A stretch of DNA of 64,000 nt, taken from contig JAPZRO010000003.1 in the NCBI GenBank assembly GCA_027531395.1, positions 62,001-126,000 on the forward strand. Direction: 5' to 3'. Shown here one piece after another: positions 54,136 through 63,897 of this stretch. Below the pieces are notes generated by a model that was given only the letters and a program-made list of their open reading frames with translations, was not told the origin of the DNA and did no database searches. Every line of letters begins with the position of its first letter. The first letter of the stretch is position 1. This DNA comes from Porphyrobacter sp. GTDB taxonomy: Bacteria; Pseudomonadota; Alphaproteobacteria; Sphingomonadales; Sphingomonadaceae. The translations under genes were made by a program, and so were the position numbers.

Positions 54136-54163
54136 CCTTATAGAGATATAAGGAAACCTTTAT
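54136..54163 (-). promoter_or_regulatory. Candidate metK operator or leader hairpin
   Basis: A perfect 7-bp inverted repeat CCTTATA (54136-54142) / TATAAGG (54147-54153) with a GAGA loop, followed by a third half-site CCTTTAT (54157-54163). It lies 50-77 bases before the metK ATG. No known SAM riboswitch fold was recognised. A regulator of the methionine cycle is the simplest idea. Confidence 0.5.
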
Positions 54164-54186
54164 GTCCGACTTCTTGCCGTTCCGCC

Positions 54187-55797
54187 CTAGCCGCGCGCGC
54201 GGGCCAGCGCAAGCACTCTCGGCAGGCCCAGCCCCAGCGCGATCAACAGCGCCGCCCAGCCCAGCGTCAGGGCATGGCCGAACTGCGCGAACAGGGTCGG
54301 CGGTTTGGCGGCGGGCACCACGCCTTCGAGCTTGTCGGCCTTGCCCGGCGCGATGTGGCCGCGCACGATGCCGTCCGCATCGATCACCGCGCTGATCCCG
54401 GTGGTGGTCGAGCGCAGCACCGGCAGCCCCTCCTCGATCGCCCGCATCCGCGCCTGCGCGAGATGCTGCGGCGGGCCCCAGGCACCGAACCAGCCGTCGT
54501 TGGAGGGATTGAAGATGTAGTCCGGGCGGTTCGCCTTGTCTGCCACCGCGCCCGAGAACACGATCTCGTAGCAGATCATCACACCGGCCTTGCCATGCTT
54601 GCCCAGATCGAGCGTGCGCGGGCCGGGGCCGGGGAGGTAGTCGATGCTGCCCGCCACCAGTCGCGACAGGCCGAGCGGTTCGAGGATGGTCCGCATCGGC
54701 AGATATTCGCCATAGGGCACCAGATGCGCCTTGTCGTAACCGCCGACGACTTTGCCCGCGCCATCCAGCGCCATCACCGAATTGCGCGCGCTGACCGCCG
54801 CCGGAACGCCCGAGGCATTGGCGCCGATGTTGAGATTGACCACGCCGGTCAGGAGCGTCGATTGCGGGCCGATCACCCCGCCGATGCGGCGGCGGGCGAA
54901 GTCCGGGTCGCCGCCTGCGGTCATCTGGAGATAATAGCGCTCGGGATAGCCGTCCTCGAGATAGTCGGGCACCGCGCTCTCGGGCCACAGCACGATCCGC
55001 GACTGGCTCCGCGACGGCGTGGTAAGCGCGGAAAGCCGCGCGAACTGCTCCTCGAACTTGCTCGCGTCGTTGATTTCGGACTGCGGGATATAGGGCTGGA
55101 CGAGGGTGTAGCGGACAGTGCCTCCGGCCGGCGACACGAGGTCGGCAATGGGGAAGATCATGACGGCGTAGGTCACGGGGATCACCGCCCAGCCAATCCA
55201 CTGGGTGCGGACCCGCAGGGCGGCGAGCGCAGTCGCCAGCAGCACGGCCAGTCCAGACAAGGCATAGGTGCCCAGCCACGGCAGCAGCATCGCAGGGCCG
55301 GGCCGGTCGAAGCCGCTCAGCAGCATCAGCCCTAGCGGCGGCCAAGGATAGCCCGTGAACACCCAGCCGCGCAGCCATTCGGTGACGATCCACGCCCCCG
55401 CCAGCACCAGCCCGAAGGACCAGAGCGGGCGCTTCTTGGCCAGCAGATGCGCCGCCAGCGCTGCAAAGGCGGGATACCATGCGAGGTAGATGCACAAGAG
55501 CGGCACCGCGGCCCAGCCGAGCGCCTCGGGCATCTTCGCCTGATGGGTGAAGGCGGTGGCGATCCAGTTGTTGGCGAGCGTCAGATGCGCCCAGCCGAAC
55601 CACCACCCGCGCCACAGCGCGCCGCGCCAGCTTTCAGCCTTGTGGATCAGCCACACGAACCCCGCCAGTGCGGCGATGCCGAGCGGCCACAGGTGCAGCG
55701 GCGGATAGGCGCAGGCGGCGATCAGCCCCAGCGCGATGGCGGCGAACGCCGCGCGGCGCTGCACCAGCGCCGCAAGCGCAGCCAGCCGCCCGGTCAT
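54187..55797 (-). CDS. lnt: Apolipoprotein N-acyltransferase
   Basis: A 536-aa inner-membrane enzyme that adds the third acyl chain to lipoproteins. Several N-terminal membrane helices (about residues 1-210) are followed by a nitrilase-like periplasmic domain with the catalytic triad segments: Glu in WPESAVPDYL (near 270), Lys in the following LVPYGEYLPMR area, and Cys in MICYEIVFSGAV (near 405). A last helix lies near the C-terminus. It lies 5 bases after the DUF4167 gene and ends about 100 bases before the metK start. Confidence 0.96.
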   Translation of the reverse strand: MTGRLAALAALVQRRAAFAAIALGLIAACAYPPLHLWPLGIAALAGFVWLIHKAESWRGALWRGWWFGWAHLTLANNWIATAFTHQAKMPEALGWAAVPLLCIYLAWYPAFAALAAHLLAKKRPLWSFGLVLAGAWIVTEWLRGWVFTGYPWPPLGLMLLSGFDRPGPAMLLPWLGTYALSGLAVLLATALAALRVRTQWIGWAVIPVTYAVMIFPIADLVSPAGGTVRYTLVQPYIPQSEINDASKFEEQFARLSALTTPSRSQSRIVLWPESAVPDYLEDGYPERYYLQMTAGGDPDFARRRIGGVIGPQSTLLTGVVNLNIGANASGVPAAVSARNSVMALDGAGKVVGGYDKAHLVPYGEYLPMRTILEPLGLSRLVAGSIDYLPGPGPRTLDLGKHGKAGVMICYEIVFSGAVADKANRPDYIFNPSNDGWFGAWGPPQHLAQARMRAIEEGLPVLRSTTTGISAVIDADGIVRGHIAPGKADKLEGVVPAAKPPTLFAQFGHALTLGWAALLIALGLGLPRVLALARARG

Positions 55798-55802
55798 GGC
55801 AA

Positions 55803-56558
55803 TCAGTCGACGGTTTCGAGCGCGCCGCTATCGCCGCCCGCGTCATCGCCACGGATGGAGGGCGGAAGGATCGAACTGTCGATCCCCCGCTGTTCGCCGT
55901 CATCGGCGCTCTTGCGGGGCTTGCGGGTGCGGGCGGGCTTGGCGTCGCTGCGCTCGGTCCGTTCGGCACGGTCGGCGCGCTTTTCGCTGCGCTCGGGACG
56001 CTCCTGCCGCTCGCCGCGATTGTCGTCGCGACCGCCATCGCGCCCGCCCTCTCTGGGCTTGCGCTGCTGCTGGCGGCGCTGGCCGCGCTGGCGACCATCG
56101 TCACGCGAGCTTTCGCGATCGTCGCGATCATCCGAGAGGAAGCTTTCCCCTTCCTGCCCCGGCTCGCCCTCGGCGAGATCGGAATTGCCGACGCTGTCAG
56201 CCTGCTCATACATCGAGCGCGTGGGCGCCTCGCTGCGCCGGCCGCGGTCGAAATCGAAATCGTCGTCGAAATCTTCGCTCTGCTCGCGCTCGTCATTGCG
56301 CCGCCCGCCGCGCTGCTCGTCCTGCCGCGCCTTATTGTCGGCGATCACGCGGAAGTAATGGTCGGCGAACTGGAGATAATACTCCATCTGCACACGGTCG
56401 CCGTTGTGCTGGGCGTCCTGCGCCAGCTTCTTGTACTTCTCGAGCAGCTGGGGCGCATTGCCACGCGCGCGGCTATCGATCCGGTTAAGCTGGTTGCCGT
56501 TGCCGCCCTGAGAGCGGTTACCGCGCCCGCGGCGACGGTTATTGCGATTGTTATTCAA
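55803..56558 (-). CDS. DUF4167 protein with disordered basic/acidic tail
   Basis: 251 aa. The N-terminal DUF4167 domain (about residues 1-80: Asn/Arg/Gly-rich start, then LEKYKKLAQDAQHNGDRVQMEYYLQFADHYFRV) is conserved in alphaproteobacteria. The rest is a low-complexity stretch of Arg, Glu, Asp, Gly and Gln, likely disordered, and may bind RNA. It lies between prmC and lnt on the same strand. Function unknown. The 264 bases to prmC hold no gene that I can support. Confidence 0.88.
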   Translation of the reverse strand: MNNNRNNRRRGRGNRSQGGNGNQLNRIDSRARGNAPQLLEKYKKLAQDAQHNGDRVQMEYYLQFADHYFRVIADNKARQDEQRGGRRNDEREQSEDFDDDFDFDRGRRSEAPTRSMYEQADSVGNSDLAEGEPGQEGESFLSDDRDDRESSRDDGRQRGQRRQQQRKPREGGRDGGRDDNRGERQERPERSEKRADRAERTERSDAKPARTRKPRKSADDGEQRGIDSSILPPSIRGDDAGGDSGALETVD

Positions 56559-56822
56559 GGAAATTGTTCCTTAATCAGCGGCCTGATGCAAAAAACTGCC
56601 TGCACGCGCGGCCAACAGACCCCTTGCTCTTGCGCCTCACCGATGGGCCTTGCCAACGCGTGTTGCGCGCTCCGCGCCGATGTGGCCGAGGGCGTGCCCT
56701 GACGGCCGGTTCAAGCGAGTTCTGGAGCTTGGCCCAGCGATTTGCGCCCTTCGCATATCGTCTGGCCTGTTAGGTCACGTAGCGATGCGAAACCGGTTTG
56801 CCAAGCCCTGCACCGCAATTCC

Positions 56823-57647
56823 TCAACCGAGCACGAGCGCGCGGGCGCGTCCGGCAAGGTCGCGGTGCAGGCGGGTGGTGAACCCGGCAGCGCCGGCCAG
56901 GGCTGCCACCGCATCGGCCTGATTCGCGCCGATTTCGAGCACCGCCACCGCGCCTTCGTTCATCAGCGCGCGCAATTGCGGGATCAGCACGCGGTAATCG
57001 TCGAGCCCCTCGGGCCCGGCAAACAAAGCCGTGTGCGGCTCGAAATCGCGCACCTGGGCATCGAGCGCGGCGTCCGCCTCGACATAGGGCGGATTGCACA
57101 GAATCAGGTCGAAAGTGCCAAGATCCTCCGTCCAGCCCGCCGCGTGCCAGTCCCCGGCCACGAACCGCGCCTGCGGGCGCAGCCCGAGCGCTTCGGCATT
57201 GGCGCGGGCGACGTCCAGCGCGGGTTCGCTCCGGTCGATCCCGATTCCCTGCGCCTTGCCGAGATAGGCCAGAACCGCCAGCAGCAGCGCCCCCGAACCG
57301 GTGCCGAGATCGAGCACCCGAAGCGCATCGGGTTTCGCAGCGAGCGCGGCCTCCACCAGCGTCTCGCTGTCACCGCGCGGGATCAGGGTTGTGGGGGTGA
57401 CCATGAAGGGCAGCCCGTAGAATTCCTGCCGCCCGGTGATGTAGGCGACCGGCTCGTGACCCATGCGCCGCTCGATCAGCGCCGCGAAACCCGGCGGGAC
57501 GGGGTCACGCATGTGGCGCAGCAGCAGTTCCGAGCGCGAGACCCCGAACAGGTGCGCCATCAGCAATTCCGCATCGAGCCGCGCGGTGTCGCTGACCGGC
57601 GCGAGTCGTTCGGCGGCAGCACGGATCGCTTCGCCGGCGGTGGTCAC
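56823..57647 (-). CDS. prmC: Release-factor glutamine methyltransferase
   Basis: 274 aa; methylates the GGQ glutamine of RF1 and RF2. Helical N-terminus, then IPRGDSETLVEAAL, SAM motif I LDLGTGSGALLLAV near 120 and the catalytic NPPYVEADA near 190. It starts 10 bases after the prfA stop, so the methyltransferase and its substrate are in one operon. Confidence 0.95.
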   Translation of the reverse strand: MTTAGEAIRAAAERLAPVSDTARLDAELLMAHLFGVSRSELLLRHMRDPVPPGFAALIERRMGHEPVAYITGRQEFYGLPFMVTPTTLIPRGDSETLVEAALAAKPDALRVLDLGTGSGALLLAVLAYLGKAQGIGIDRSEPALDVARANAEALGLRPQARFVAGDWHAAGWTEDLGTFDLILCNPPYVEADAALDAQVRDFEPHTALFAGPEGLDDYRVLIPQLRALMNEGAVAVLEIGANQADAVAALAGAAGFTTRLHRDLAGRARALVLG

Positions 57648-57657
57648 TCGGCCCCCA

Positions 57658-58725
57658 TCACTCGCTCAATGCCGCCAGCCGCTTGCCCTCGTCCTCGGCG
57701 ATCAGGGCATCGATGAGCTCGGCGAGCCCCGGTCCGGCGAGCACTTCCTCCAGCTTGTGCAGGGTCAGGCCGATGCGGTGATCGGTGACGCGGCCCTGCG
57801 GGAAGTTGTAGGTGCGGATGCGCTCGGACCGATCCCCGCTGCCGACCATCGCCTTGCGCGCCTCGGCCTCGGCGCCCTGGGTGGCCTCGCGCTGGGCGTC
57901 GTAGAGCCGCGTGCGCAGCACCTGCATCGCCTTTTCCTTGTTCTTGTGCTGGCTGCGGCCGTCCTGACAGGTCACCACGGTGCCTGTGGGCAGGTGAGTG
58001 ATGCGCACCGCCGAATCGGTGGTGTTGACGTGCTGGCCGCCCGCTCCGCTCGCGCGGTAGACGTCGATCTTGAGGTCTTTCTCCTCGATCGAAACGTCCA
58101 CATCATCCGGCTCGGGCAGCACAGCCACGGTCGCCGCCGAGGTGTGGATGCGCCCGCCGCTCTCGGTCACCGGCACGCGCTGGACGCGGTGGACGCCGCT
58201 TTCGAACTTGAGCTTGGCGAAGACGCCCGTGCCGGTGACGTTGGCGATCACTTCCTTGTAGCCGCCGATGTCCGACGCGTTGACGCTGACCGGCTCGACC
58301 TTCCACCCCTGCTCGGCGGCATAGCGCTCGTACATGCGGTAGAGATCGGCGGCGAACAGCGCGGCCTCATCGCCCCCCGTCCCGGCGCGGATTTCGAGCA
58401 TGGCGGGCTTGGAGTCGGCAGAATCGCGCGGCAGCAGCGCAATGGCGAGGCGGCGTTCGAGATCGGGGAGCGTCGCCTTGAGCGCAGCAAGTTCCTCCTC
58501 GGCCATGGCCTTCATCTCGGGATCGGCGAGCATCGCTTGCAGCCCGTCCATTTCCTCCCGCGCGGCCTTCACCTCGGCGGCGATCTTGGCGACGGGTTCA
58601 AGCTCGGCGTAGTCGCGGCTGGCGCGCACGAAGGCCTCGCCCTCGAGCGTGCCGGACGCCATGCGCGCTTCCAGCTCCGCAAAGCGGTGCGCGATCTGGT
58701 CAAGGCGTTCGGGGGGGATGTTCAT
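57658..58725 (-). CDS. prfA: Peptide chain release factor 1
   Basis: A 355-aa factor that reads UAA and UAG stop codons. The catalytic GGQ is in [20 protein letters not shown] near residue 230. The codon-recognition tripeptide PxT is PVT in [20 protein letters not shown] near 185. [15 protein letters not shown] near 117 is family-typical. Shares an operon with prmC. Confidence 0.97.
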   Translation of the reverse strand: MNIPPERLDQIAHRFAELEARMASGTLEGEAFVRASRDYAELEPVAKIAAEVKAAREEMDGLQAMLADPEMKAMAEEELAALKATLPDLERRLAIALLPRDSADSKPAMLEIRAGTGGDEAALFAADLYRMYERYAAEQGWKVEPVSVNASDIGGYKEVIANVTGTGVFAKLKFESGVHRVQRVPVTESGGRIHTSAATVAVLPEPDDVDVSIEEKDLKIDVYRASGAGGQHVNTTDSAVRITHLPTGTVVTCQDGRSQHKNKEKAMQVLRTRLYDAQREATQGAEAEARKAMVGSGDRSERIRTYNFPQGRVTDHRIGLTLHKLEEVLAGPGLAELIDALIAEDEGKRLAALSE

Positions 58726-58741
58726 GGCTATTCTCTTCCTA

Positions 58742-58825
58742 CGTCATTCCCGCGCAGGCGGGGATCCAGCTCAGCTTGGAGGCTGCCGCAAAGGCAGCTG
58801 GACCCCCGCCTTCGCGGGGGTGACG
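58742..58825. repeat. Palindromic extragenic repeat between prfA and hisS
   Basis: An 84-base inverted repeat. The left arm (58742-58771) starts CGTCATTCCCGCGCAGGCGG and the right arm ends with GCCTTCGCGGGGGTGACG. The core of each arm is itself a hairpin (CCCGC...GCGGG). This sequence style (CGTCA-CCCCGC-GGCGGGG-TCCAGC) is a common REP or miniature element in Sphingomonadales. Confidence 0.85.
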
Positions 58826-58832
58826 AGGGTGG

Positions 58833-60068
58833 CTAACGATAGGCGCCGAGCACGCCGAGAACGCCCGCTTCGGGATTGTCGGTGGCAATGCCGCGACCCA
58901 TTTCGGGCCTTAGCGAGAGGATGACCTCGGCTCCGCGCTTCACCGCCTTGTCGTAACGCTTGCGCGGCGATCCCGACGCGATCAGTTCGGCCGTAAAACC
59001 ATGCTTGCGAACGTCGCCAATCAGGCCAATCGCCTCTGCCACCCGCGCATCGTCCTCGACGACGATGATGAGGTCGGCAGGCTGCTCCTCCCGCGCCCCC
59101 ACCAGCATCGCCAGCCGCTCTATCCCGGCAGCCCAGCCCACGGCAGGCGTCGGCGCGCCGCCGAGGCTTTCCATCAGCCCGTCATAACGCCCGCCGCCCA
59201 GCACCGTGCTCTGCGAACCCAGTGCGGCGGCCGAGGCGCTGCCCTCGTCGGGGATGAACTCGAAGGCCGTGTGGCGGTAGTAGTCGAGGCCGCGCACGAG
59301 GCTTTCCGCCCGCACCCACTTCACGCCGGCCGCATCCAGCCCGCTGGTGACAGCGGCGAAGAAGGCGGCAGCCTCCTCCGACAGGAAGGCGTCGATCTTC
59401 GGCGCATCGGCGAGGAACGGCTTGTCCCTCGGGTCCTTCGAATCGAGGATCCGCAGCGGGTTCTTCTCCAGCCGCTCCTGCGATTCCTCGGAGAGCTGGC
59501 CTTCGACCTGCCGGAAATAGTCGATCAGCGCCGCCCGCCACGCCTCGCGGCTGGCACCGTCGCCGAGCGTGTTGAGGTGCAGCGTCACGTCGTTGATGCC
59601 CAGGTCCTTCAGGAGCTGGTCGGCCATCGCCAGCAGCTCGACATCCGCCTGCGGCTCGGCAGCGCCGATCACCTCGGCGTCGATCTGGTGGAACTGGCGG
59701 TAGCGGCCCTTCTGCGGGCGCTCGTAGCGGAACAGGGGCCCGTGGGTCGCGACCTTCAGCGGCGCATATTGCTGCCAGCCGTTCGTCAGGAACGCGCGTG
59801 CGATGCCCGCCGTGAATTCGGGGCGCAGGGTCAGGCTTTCCCCGCCGCGGTCCTCGAAGGAATACATCTCCTTCGACACCACATCGGTGGTCTCGCCCAA
59901 GGACCGCGCGAACACCTCGGTCTTTTCGAACACCGGCATTTCCACCCGGCGGAAGCGGTAAAGGCGGCGCACGCGCTCGAAGGTCTCGACCACGAAGGCG
60001 AAGGCCTCGGCATCGGCGCCGAAAATGTCCTGGGTGCCTCTGATGGCCTGGGGTGTCTTCTTGCTCAT
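58833..60068 (-). CDS. hisS: Histidyl-tRNA synthetase
   Basis: A 411-aa class II enzyme charging tRNA-His. Motif 1 region [21 protein letters not shown], motif 2 [21 protein letters not shown] near 115-135, and the histidine-binding loop [13 protein letters not shown] near 265 are visible. Motif 3 lies in [14 protein letters not shown]. The C-terminal anticodon-binding domain is present. The start [14 protein letters not shown] at 60068 is preferred; the frame opens 16 codons earlier. Confidence 0.96.
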   Translation of the reverse strand: MSKKTPQAIRGTQDIFGADAEAFAFVVETFERVRRLYRFRRVEMPVFEKTEVFARSLGETTDVVSKEMYSFEDRGGESLTLRPEFTAGIARAFLTNGWQQYAPLKVATHGPLFRYERPQKGRYRQFHQIDAEVIGAAEPQADVELLAMADQLLKDLGINDVTLHLNTLGDGASREAWRAALIDYFRQVEGQLSEESQERLEKNPLRILDSKDPRDKPFLADAPKIDAFLSEEAAAFFAAVTSGLDAAGVKWVRAESLVRGLDYYRHTAFEFIPDEGSASAAALGSQSTVLGGGRYDGLMESLGGAPTPAVGWAAGIERLAMLVGAREEQPADLIIVVEDDARVAEAIGLIGDVRKHGFTAELIASGSPRKRYDKAVKRGAEVILSLRPEMGRGIATDNPEAGVLGVLGAYR

Positions 60069-60172
60069 ATGGCGCGCGATTAGGGCCACGCGGCCCCTTT
60101 CGCAATCCTGTGGCACCGATTAAGGGGCGGCGCGTTACCTCTCCACTTGCGAACCATAAGAAGAGAACAGCC

Positions 60173-60706
60173 ATGCGCATCGACAAGATCCCCACCGGGG
60201 TGAACCCGCCCGACGATCTCAACGTCATCATTGAAGTGCCGACCGGCGGGGAGCCGGTGAAGTACGAATTCGACAAGGAAAGCGGCGCGCTGTTCGTCGA
60301 CCGCATTCTGCATACGCCGATGCGCTATCCGGCGAACTACGGCTTCGTGCCGCACACGCTCTCGCCCGATGGCGATCCGCTCGATGCGCTGGTGATCTCG
60401 CGCTCTCCCTTCATCCCGGGCTGCGTGGTGCGCGCGCGGCCGATCGGGGTGCTCAACCTCGAAGACGAGCAGGGCGGCGATGAAAAGCTGGTCTGCGTGC
60501 CGGTGAACGAGACCTTCCCCTACTATGCCGACGTGGTCGAGACGAGCGACCTGCCCTCGATCATCTGGCAGCAGATCGAGCACTTCTTCACCCACTACAA
60601 GGATCTCGAAGCCGAAAAGTGGGTGCGCGTGGGCAAGTGGGGCGATGCCGCAGAAGCCCGCAAGATCACCATCGAGGCGATCGAAAGATATCAGTCGGGC
60701 AAGTGA
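60173..60706 (+). CDS. ppa: Inorganic pyrophosphatase (family I)
   Basis: A 177-aa soluble enzyme hydrolysing pyrophosphate. The signature DGDPLDALVI near residue 65 holds the catalytic Asp residues, and YEFDKESGALFVDRILHTPMRYPANYGFVPHT precedes it. Length and sequence are standard for proteobacteria. Divergent from hisS. The ATG at 60173 gives MRIDKIPTG. Confidence 0.97.
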   Translation: MRIDKIPTGVNPPDDLNVIIEVPTGGEPVKYEFDKESGALFVDRILHTPMRYPANYGFVPHTLSPDGDPLDALVISRSPFIPGCVVRARPIGVLNLEDEQGGDEKLVCVPVNETFPYYADVVETSDLPSIIWQQIEHFFTHYKDLEAEKWVRVGKWGDAAEARKITIEAIERYQSGK

Positions 60707-60755
60707 CGCAGTTCTGGTCCCCCCCCTCGCTCGCGCAGGGGGGAAGGGATCCGGG

Positions 60756-61133
60756 CTAAATCACGCTCAACACCGCCTTGAACAGCACGGTCAGGGCGAA
60801 AGGCAGGCCGATGGCCAGCAGCCACAGGCCGGTGATGTCCCGGCGGAAGGCCTGGGCATAGGCCTCGTCGGCGGCCTCGGCATCGTCAAGTTCGACCCAG
60901 CGGCGCTCGAACCAGCGCAGCGCGGGGATGATGCCGGCCACGAGCACAATCAGCGCGAGGTAGGGCAGCAGGCCCGAGGTGCCGTCGCTCAGCGCCTTGA
61001 CGGTCACGAAAATCTGCAAGGCGGTGTAGGCCAGCAGGCTGTAGGCGACATGGTCGCTCATCGCCTTGCGCCAGTCGCGCACGCGCGCCGGTGCGGCTGC
61101 CTGCGCCTGATGCGGTCCGGATGCTTTCCCCAT
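60756..61133 (-). CDS. Small integral membrane protein of unknown function (125 aa)
   Basis: Three predicted membrane helices (about residues 28-46, 55-72 and 100-122) with an acidic loop between the last two (ELDDAEAADEAYAQAF). No family recognised. Start 61133 (MGKASGPHQAQ) gives a short cytoplasmic N-terminus. It is convergent with ppa and divergent from lptB. The 250 bases to lptB hold no gene and should carry both promoters. Confidence 0.75.
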   Translation of the reverse strand: MGKASGPHQAQAAAPARVRDWRKAMSDHVAYSLLAYTALQIFVTVKALSDGTSGLLPYLALIVLVAGIIPALRWFERRWVELDDAEAADEAYAQAFRRDITGLWLLAIGLPFALTVLFKAVLSVI

Positions 61134-61385
61134 TTGTGCCGCTCCCCAACGGTCTGATGTATGACAGGGAGTATCGCAAAGCCGACACCAAGTTGCAACA
61201 TGGCGCGGAAAATCGCCTGTTTGTTGCGCCAGACGCAAACATCGCGGGTCAAGCCGCCGGAATCGCACGAGGTTTGATCGGGCACTGGCGTACCGATCCG
61301 GCCGCTCGTCCGACTAAGCAAAAATCCTGCCAAACGCGCCTCGGGTCTTTCCTGCGGCTTCAGGGCTGCTAAAGACCCTCGTGAA

Positions 61386-62168
61386 ATGCACGAGTCCTCA
61401 CTCACCGCGCCGGTAGCCGACGCCGCCCCTGCCAGCCAGCCGACAGGCAGCGGACTGGAAGTGATCTCGATTGCCAAGAGCTACGACAAGCGCGCGGTGT
61501 TGACCGACATTTCGCTGACCGTCGCCAAGGGCGAGGTGCTCGGCCTGCTCGGCCCCAACGGCGCGGGCAAGACCACCTGCTTCTATTCGATCATGGGGCT
61601 GGTGAAGCCGGATTCAGGCCGCATCCTGATGGACGGCGAGGATGTCACCAAGCTGCCGATGTATCGCCGCGCGATCCTCGGGCTTGGATACCTGCCGCAG
61701 GAAACCAGCATCTTCCGCGGCATGACAGTGGAACAGAACATCACCTGCGTGCTTGAACTGGTCGAGCCCGATGCCGCTACCCGCGCCTCGGAACTGGAGC
61801 GCCTGCTCGACGAGTTCGGCCTCACCCGCCTGCGCGAAAGCCCGGCCATGGCGCTGTCGGGCGGCGAGCGGCGGCGCTGCGAAATCGCCCGCGCACTGGC
61901 GGCCAAGCCCTCGATCATGCTGCTCGACGAGCCCTTTGCTGGCATCGACCCGCTCTCGATCAGCGACATCCGCGATCTGGTGAAAGACCTGAAGGCGCGC
62001 GGGATCGGGGTGCTGATCACCGATCACAACGTGCGCGAGACGCTCGACATCGTCGACCGCGCCTGCATCATCTATGGCGGGCAGGTGCTGTTCGCCGGGT
62101 CTCCGCAGGAGCTTGTCGCGGACGAGAACGTGCGGCGGCTCTATCTCGGCGAGAGCTTCACGCTCTAG
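61386..62168 (+). CDS. lptB: LPS export ABC transporter ATPase LptB
   Basis: 260 aa. Walker A GPNGAGKTT near residue 59, Q-loop LPQETSIFRG near 101, signature LSGGERRRCEIARAL near 158, Walker B IMLLDEPFAGID near 178 and the switch His in TDHNVRETLD near 213. It powers LPS transport by LptFG. The usual upstream lptC and lptA genes are not here; lptB is the first gene after a divergent promoter and is followed 14 bases later by rpoN. Confidence 0.96.
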   Translation: MHESSLTAPVADAAPASQPTGSGLEVISIAKSYDKRAVLTDISLTVAKGEVLGLLGPNGAGKTTCFYSIMGLVKPDSGRILMDGEDVTKLPMYRRAILGLGYLPQETSIFRGMTVEQNITCVLELVEPDAATRASELERLLDEFGLTRLRESPAMALSGGERRRCEIARALAAKPSIMLLDEPFAGIDPLSISDIRDLVKDLKARGIGVLITDHNVRETLDIVDRACIIYGGQVLFAGSPQELVADENVRRLYLGESFTL

Positions 62169-62182
62169 GAGCGCGAGCAGGC

Positions 62183-63691
62183 ATGGCGCTCGGCCCCCGC
62201 CTCGATCTACGGCAGACGCAATCGCTGGTGATGACGCCGCAATTGCAGCAGGCGATCAAGCTGCTGGCGGCCTCCAATCTGGAAATCGAGACCTTCATTG
62301 CCGAGGCGCTCGAAGCCAATCCGCTGCTCGACACCGGCGGACCGGCGGAGGTCGGCGAACCCGAGCGTATCGAGATCGCCCCGCCGGCGGGCGAGGATGC
62401 CACCGCCGACCAATTGATGCTGGCTGGCGGCGGCGAAGGCGATGCGCCGCTCGACCTGTCGTCGGTGGACAGCGATTTCGACACCGGCGACGGCGCCGGC
62501 CCGTCGATGCGCGATGCCGAATGGGGGGCGGCCAGCGCCTCCGGCGGCGATTTCGACGAGATGCCCGACTGGGAGCAGCTGCGCGCCGCCGAAGTCACCC
62601 TTGCCGAGCATCTCGACGGCCAGATCGGCGCAGTCACCAGCGATCCGCAGACCGCCTTCATCGCCCGCCACATTATCGGCCTGCTCGACGATGCGGGATA
62701 TCTCGGCACCCCGCTGGAAGAAGTGGCCGAGGATATCGGGGTGGACCTCCACGCAGCCGAGGCCGCGCTGGCGCTGGTGCAATCGCTCGACCCCTCGGGC
62801 GTGGGCGCGCGCAACCTGGCCGAATGCATCGCCATCCAGGCGCGCGAGGCCGACCGCTACGATCCCTGCATGAAGGCGCTGATCGACAATCTCGATCTGG
62901 TCGCGCGCGGCGAGGTCGAGCGGCTGAAGCGTCTGTGCCGGGTGGATGACGAGGACTTTGCCGACATGCTGCGCGAGCTGCGCAGCTACAACCCGCGCCC
63001 CGGCCTTGCCTTCGCCCCCTCCGACAGCACCGCCGTGGTGCCCGATATCCTGATAACCGCCAATGCCGCCGGCGGGTGGGACATCGCCCTCAACGAAGAG
63101 ACGCTGCCCAAGCTGGTCGTCAACCGCGGTTACTTCGTCGAATTGAACGCCGGGGCGACGAGCAAGGAATCGCGCGGCTGGCTCAAGGAGAAGCTCGCCG
63201 ATGCGCACTGGCTGATTCGCGCGCTCGACCAGCGCCAGAAGACGATCCTCAAGACCGCCGCCGAGATCGTGAAGCGGCAGGACGGCTTCTTCCGCCGCGG
63301 CGTCTCCGAACTGCGTCCGCTCACCCTGCGCGAGGTGGCCGAGCAGATCGAGATGCACGAAAGCACCGTCAGCCGCGTCACCAGCAACAAGTATCTTTGG
63401 TGCGAGCGCGGCACCTTCGAGCTCAAATACTTCTTCACCAGCGGGGTCAGCCGGATCGGTGAAGGCACGGAGGGCGAAGGCGCGTCCTCGGCAGCGATCA
63501 AGGCGCGGATCAAGGCGCTGATCGATGCCGAGACGGTGAAGAACATCCTGTCCGACCAGCAGCTTGCCGAGATGCTCCAGAAGGAAGGCTTCGACCTCGC
63601 ACGGCGTACGGTCGCCAAATATCGCGAGGCGATCGGCATCGGCTCCAGCGCCGAGCGCCGCCGCGCGAAGAAGCTGGCGGGGGCGCGTTAG
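62183..63691 (+). CDS. rpoN: RNA polymerase sigma-54 factor
   Basis: 502 aa. The N-terminal activator-interaction region (QTQSLVMTPQLQQAIKLL, near residue 10) is Gln/Leu-rich as usual. An acidic linker (about 60-125), the core-binding domain and the helix-turn-helix (LREVAEQIEMHESTVSRVTSNKYL near 385) follow. The RpoN box ARRTVAKYREAIGI is near 475. It directs transcription from -24/-12 promoters with enhancer-binding proteins. Confidence 0.97.
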   Translation: MALGPRLDLRQTQSLVMTPQLQQAIKLLAASNLEIETFIAEALEANPLLDTGGPAEVGEPERIEIAPPAGEDATADQLMLAGGGEGDAPLDLSSVDSDFDTGDGAGPSMRDAEWGAASASGGDFDEMPDWEQLRAAEVTLAEHLDGQIGAVTSDPQTAFIARHIIGLLDDAGYLGTPLEEVAEDIGVDLHAAEAALALVQSLDPSGVGARNLAECIAIQAREADRYDPCMKALIDNLDLVARGEVERLKRLCRVDDEDFADMLRELRSYNPRPGLAFAPSDSTAVVPDILITANAAGGWDIALNEETLPKLVVNRGYFVELNAGATSKESRGWLKEKLADAHWLIRALDQRQKTILKTAAEIVKRQDGFFRRGVSELRPLTLREVAEQIEMHESTVSRVTSNKYLWCERGTFELKYFFTSGVSRIGEGTEGEGASSAAIKARIKALIDAETVKNILSDQQLAEMLQKEGFDLARRTVAKYREAIGIGSSAERRRAKKLAGAR

Positions 63692-63897
63692 CAGTTTTCC
63701 CGCAGGCGACCGGGGGCCGTTAAAGGCCTAGGCCTCGCGCTCGAGGCGCCGCTGCGCGGTGTGACTCGAAAGACTCACCCGGAAAGCGTTAACGCCTTAA
63801 ACCTCTTATTAACCTTTTTTGGTGACAAGCGACGTGGTTAATTCGCGGCAACCTCTCCTAAGCGGGGGTTACCGAAGGGCAAACAGGGGACCCACCG
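63692..63897 (+). promoter_or_regulatory. ctrA promoter region with GANTC and TTAA motifs
   Basis: About 200 bases before ctrA. Two GACTC sites (63763 and 63772) are CcrM targets, as in Caulobacter ctrA P1. TTAA half-sites, the core of the CtrA box, lie at 63789, 63797, 63809 and 63838. The spacings (4, 8 and 25 bases) do not match the canonical TTAA-N7-TTAA exactly. Autoregulation by CtrA is the likely reading. Confidence 0.65.

Noticed and set aside
54087..54186. A SAM riboswitch in the metK leader.
   Set aside because: The leader is only about 100 bases and I could not fit a SAM-I, SAM-II or SAM/SAH core. Only the palindromic motif is supported.
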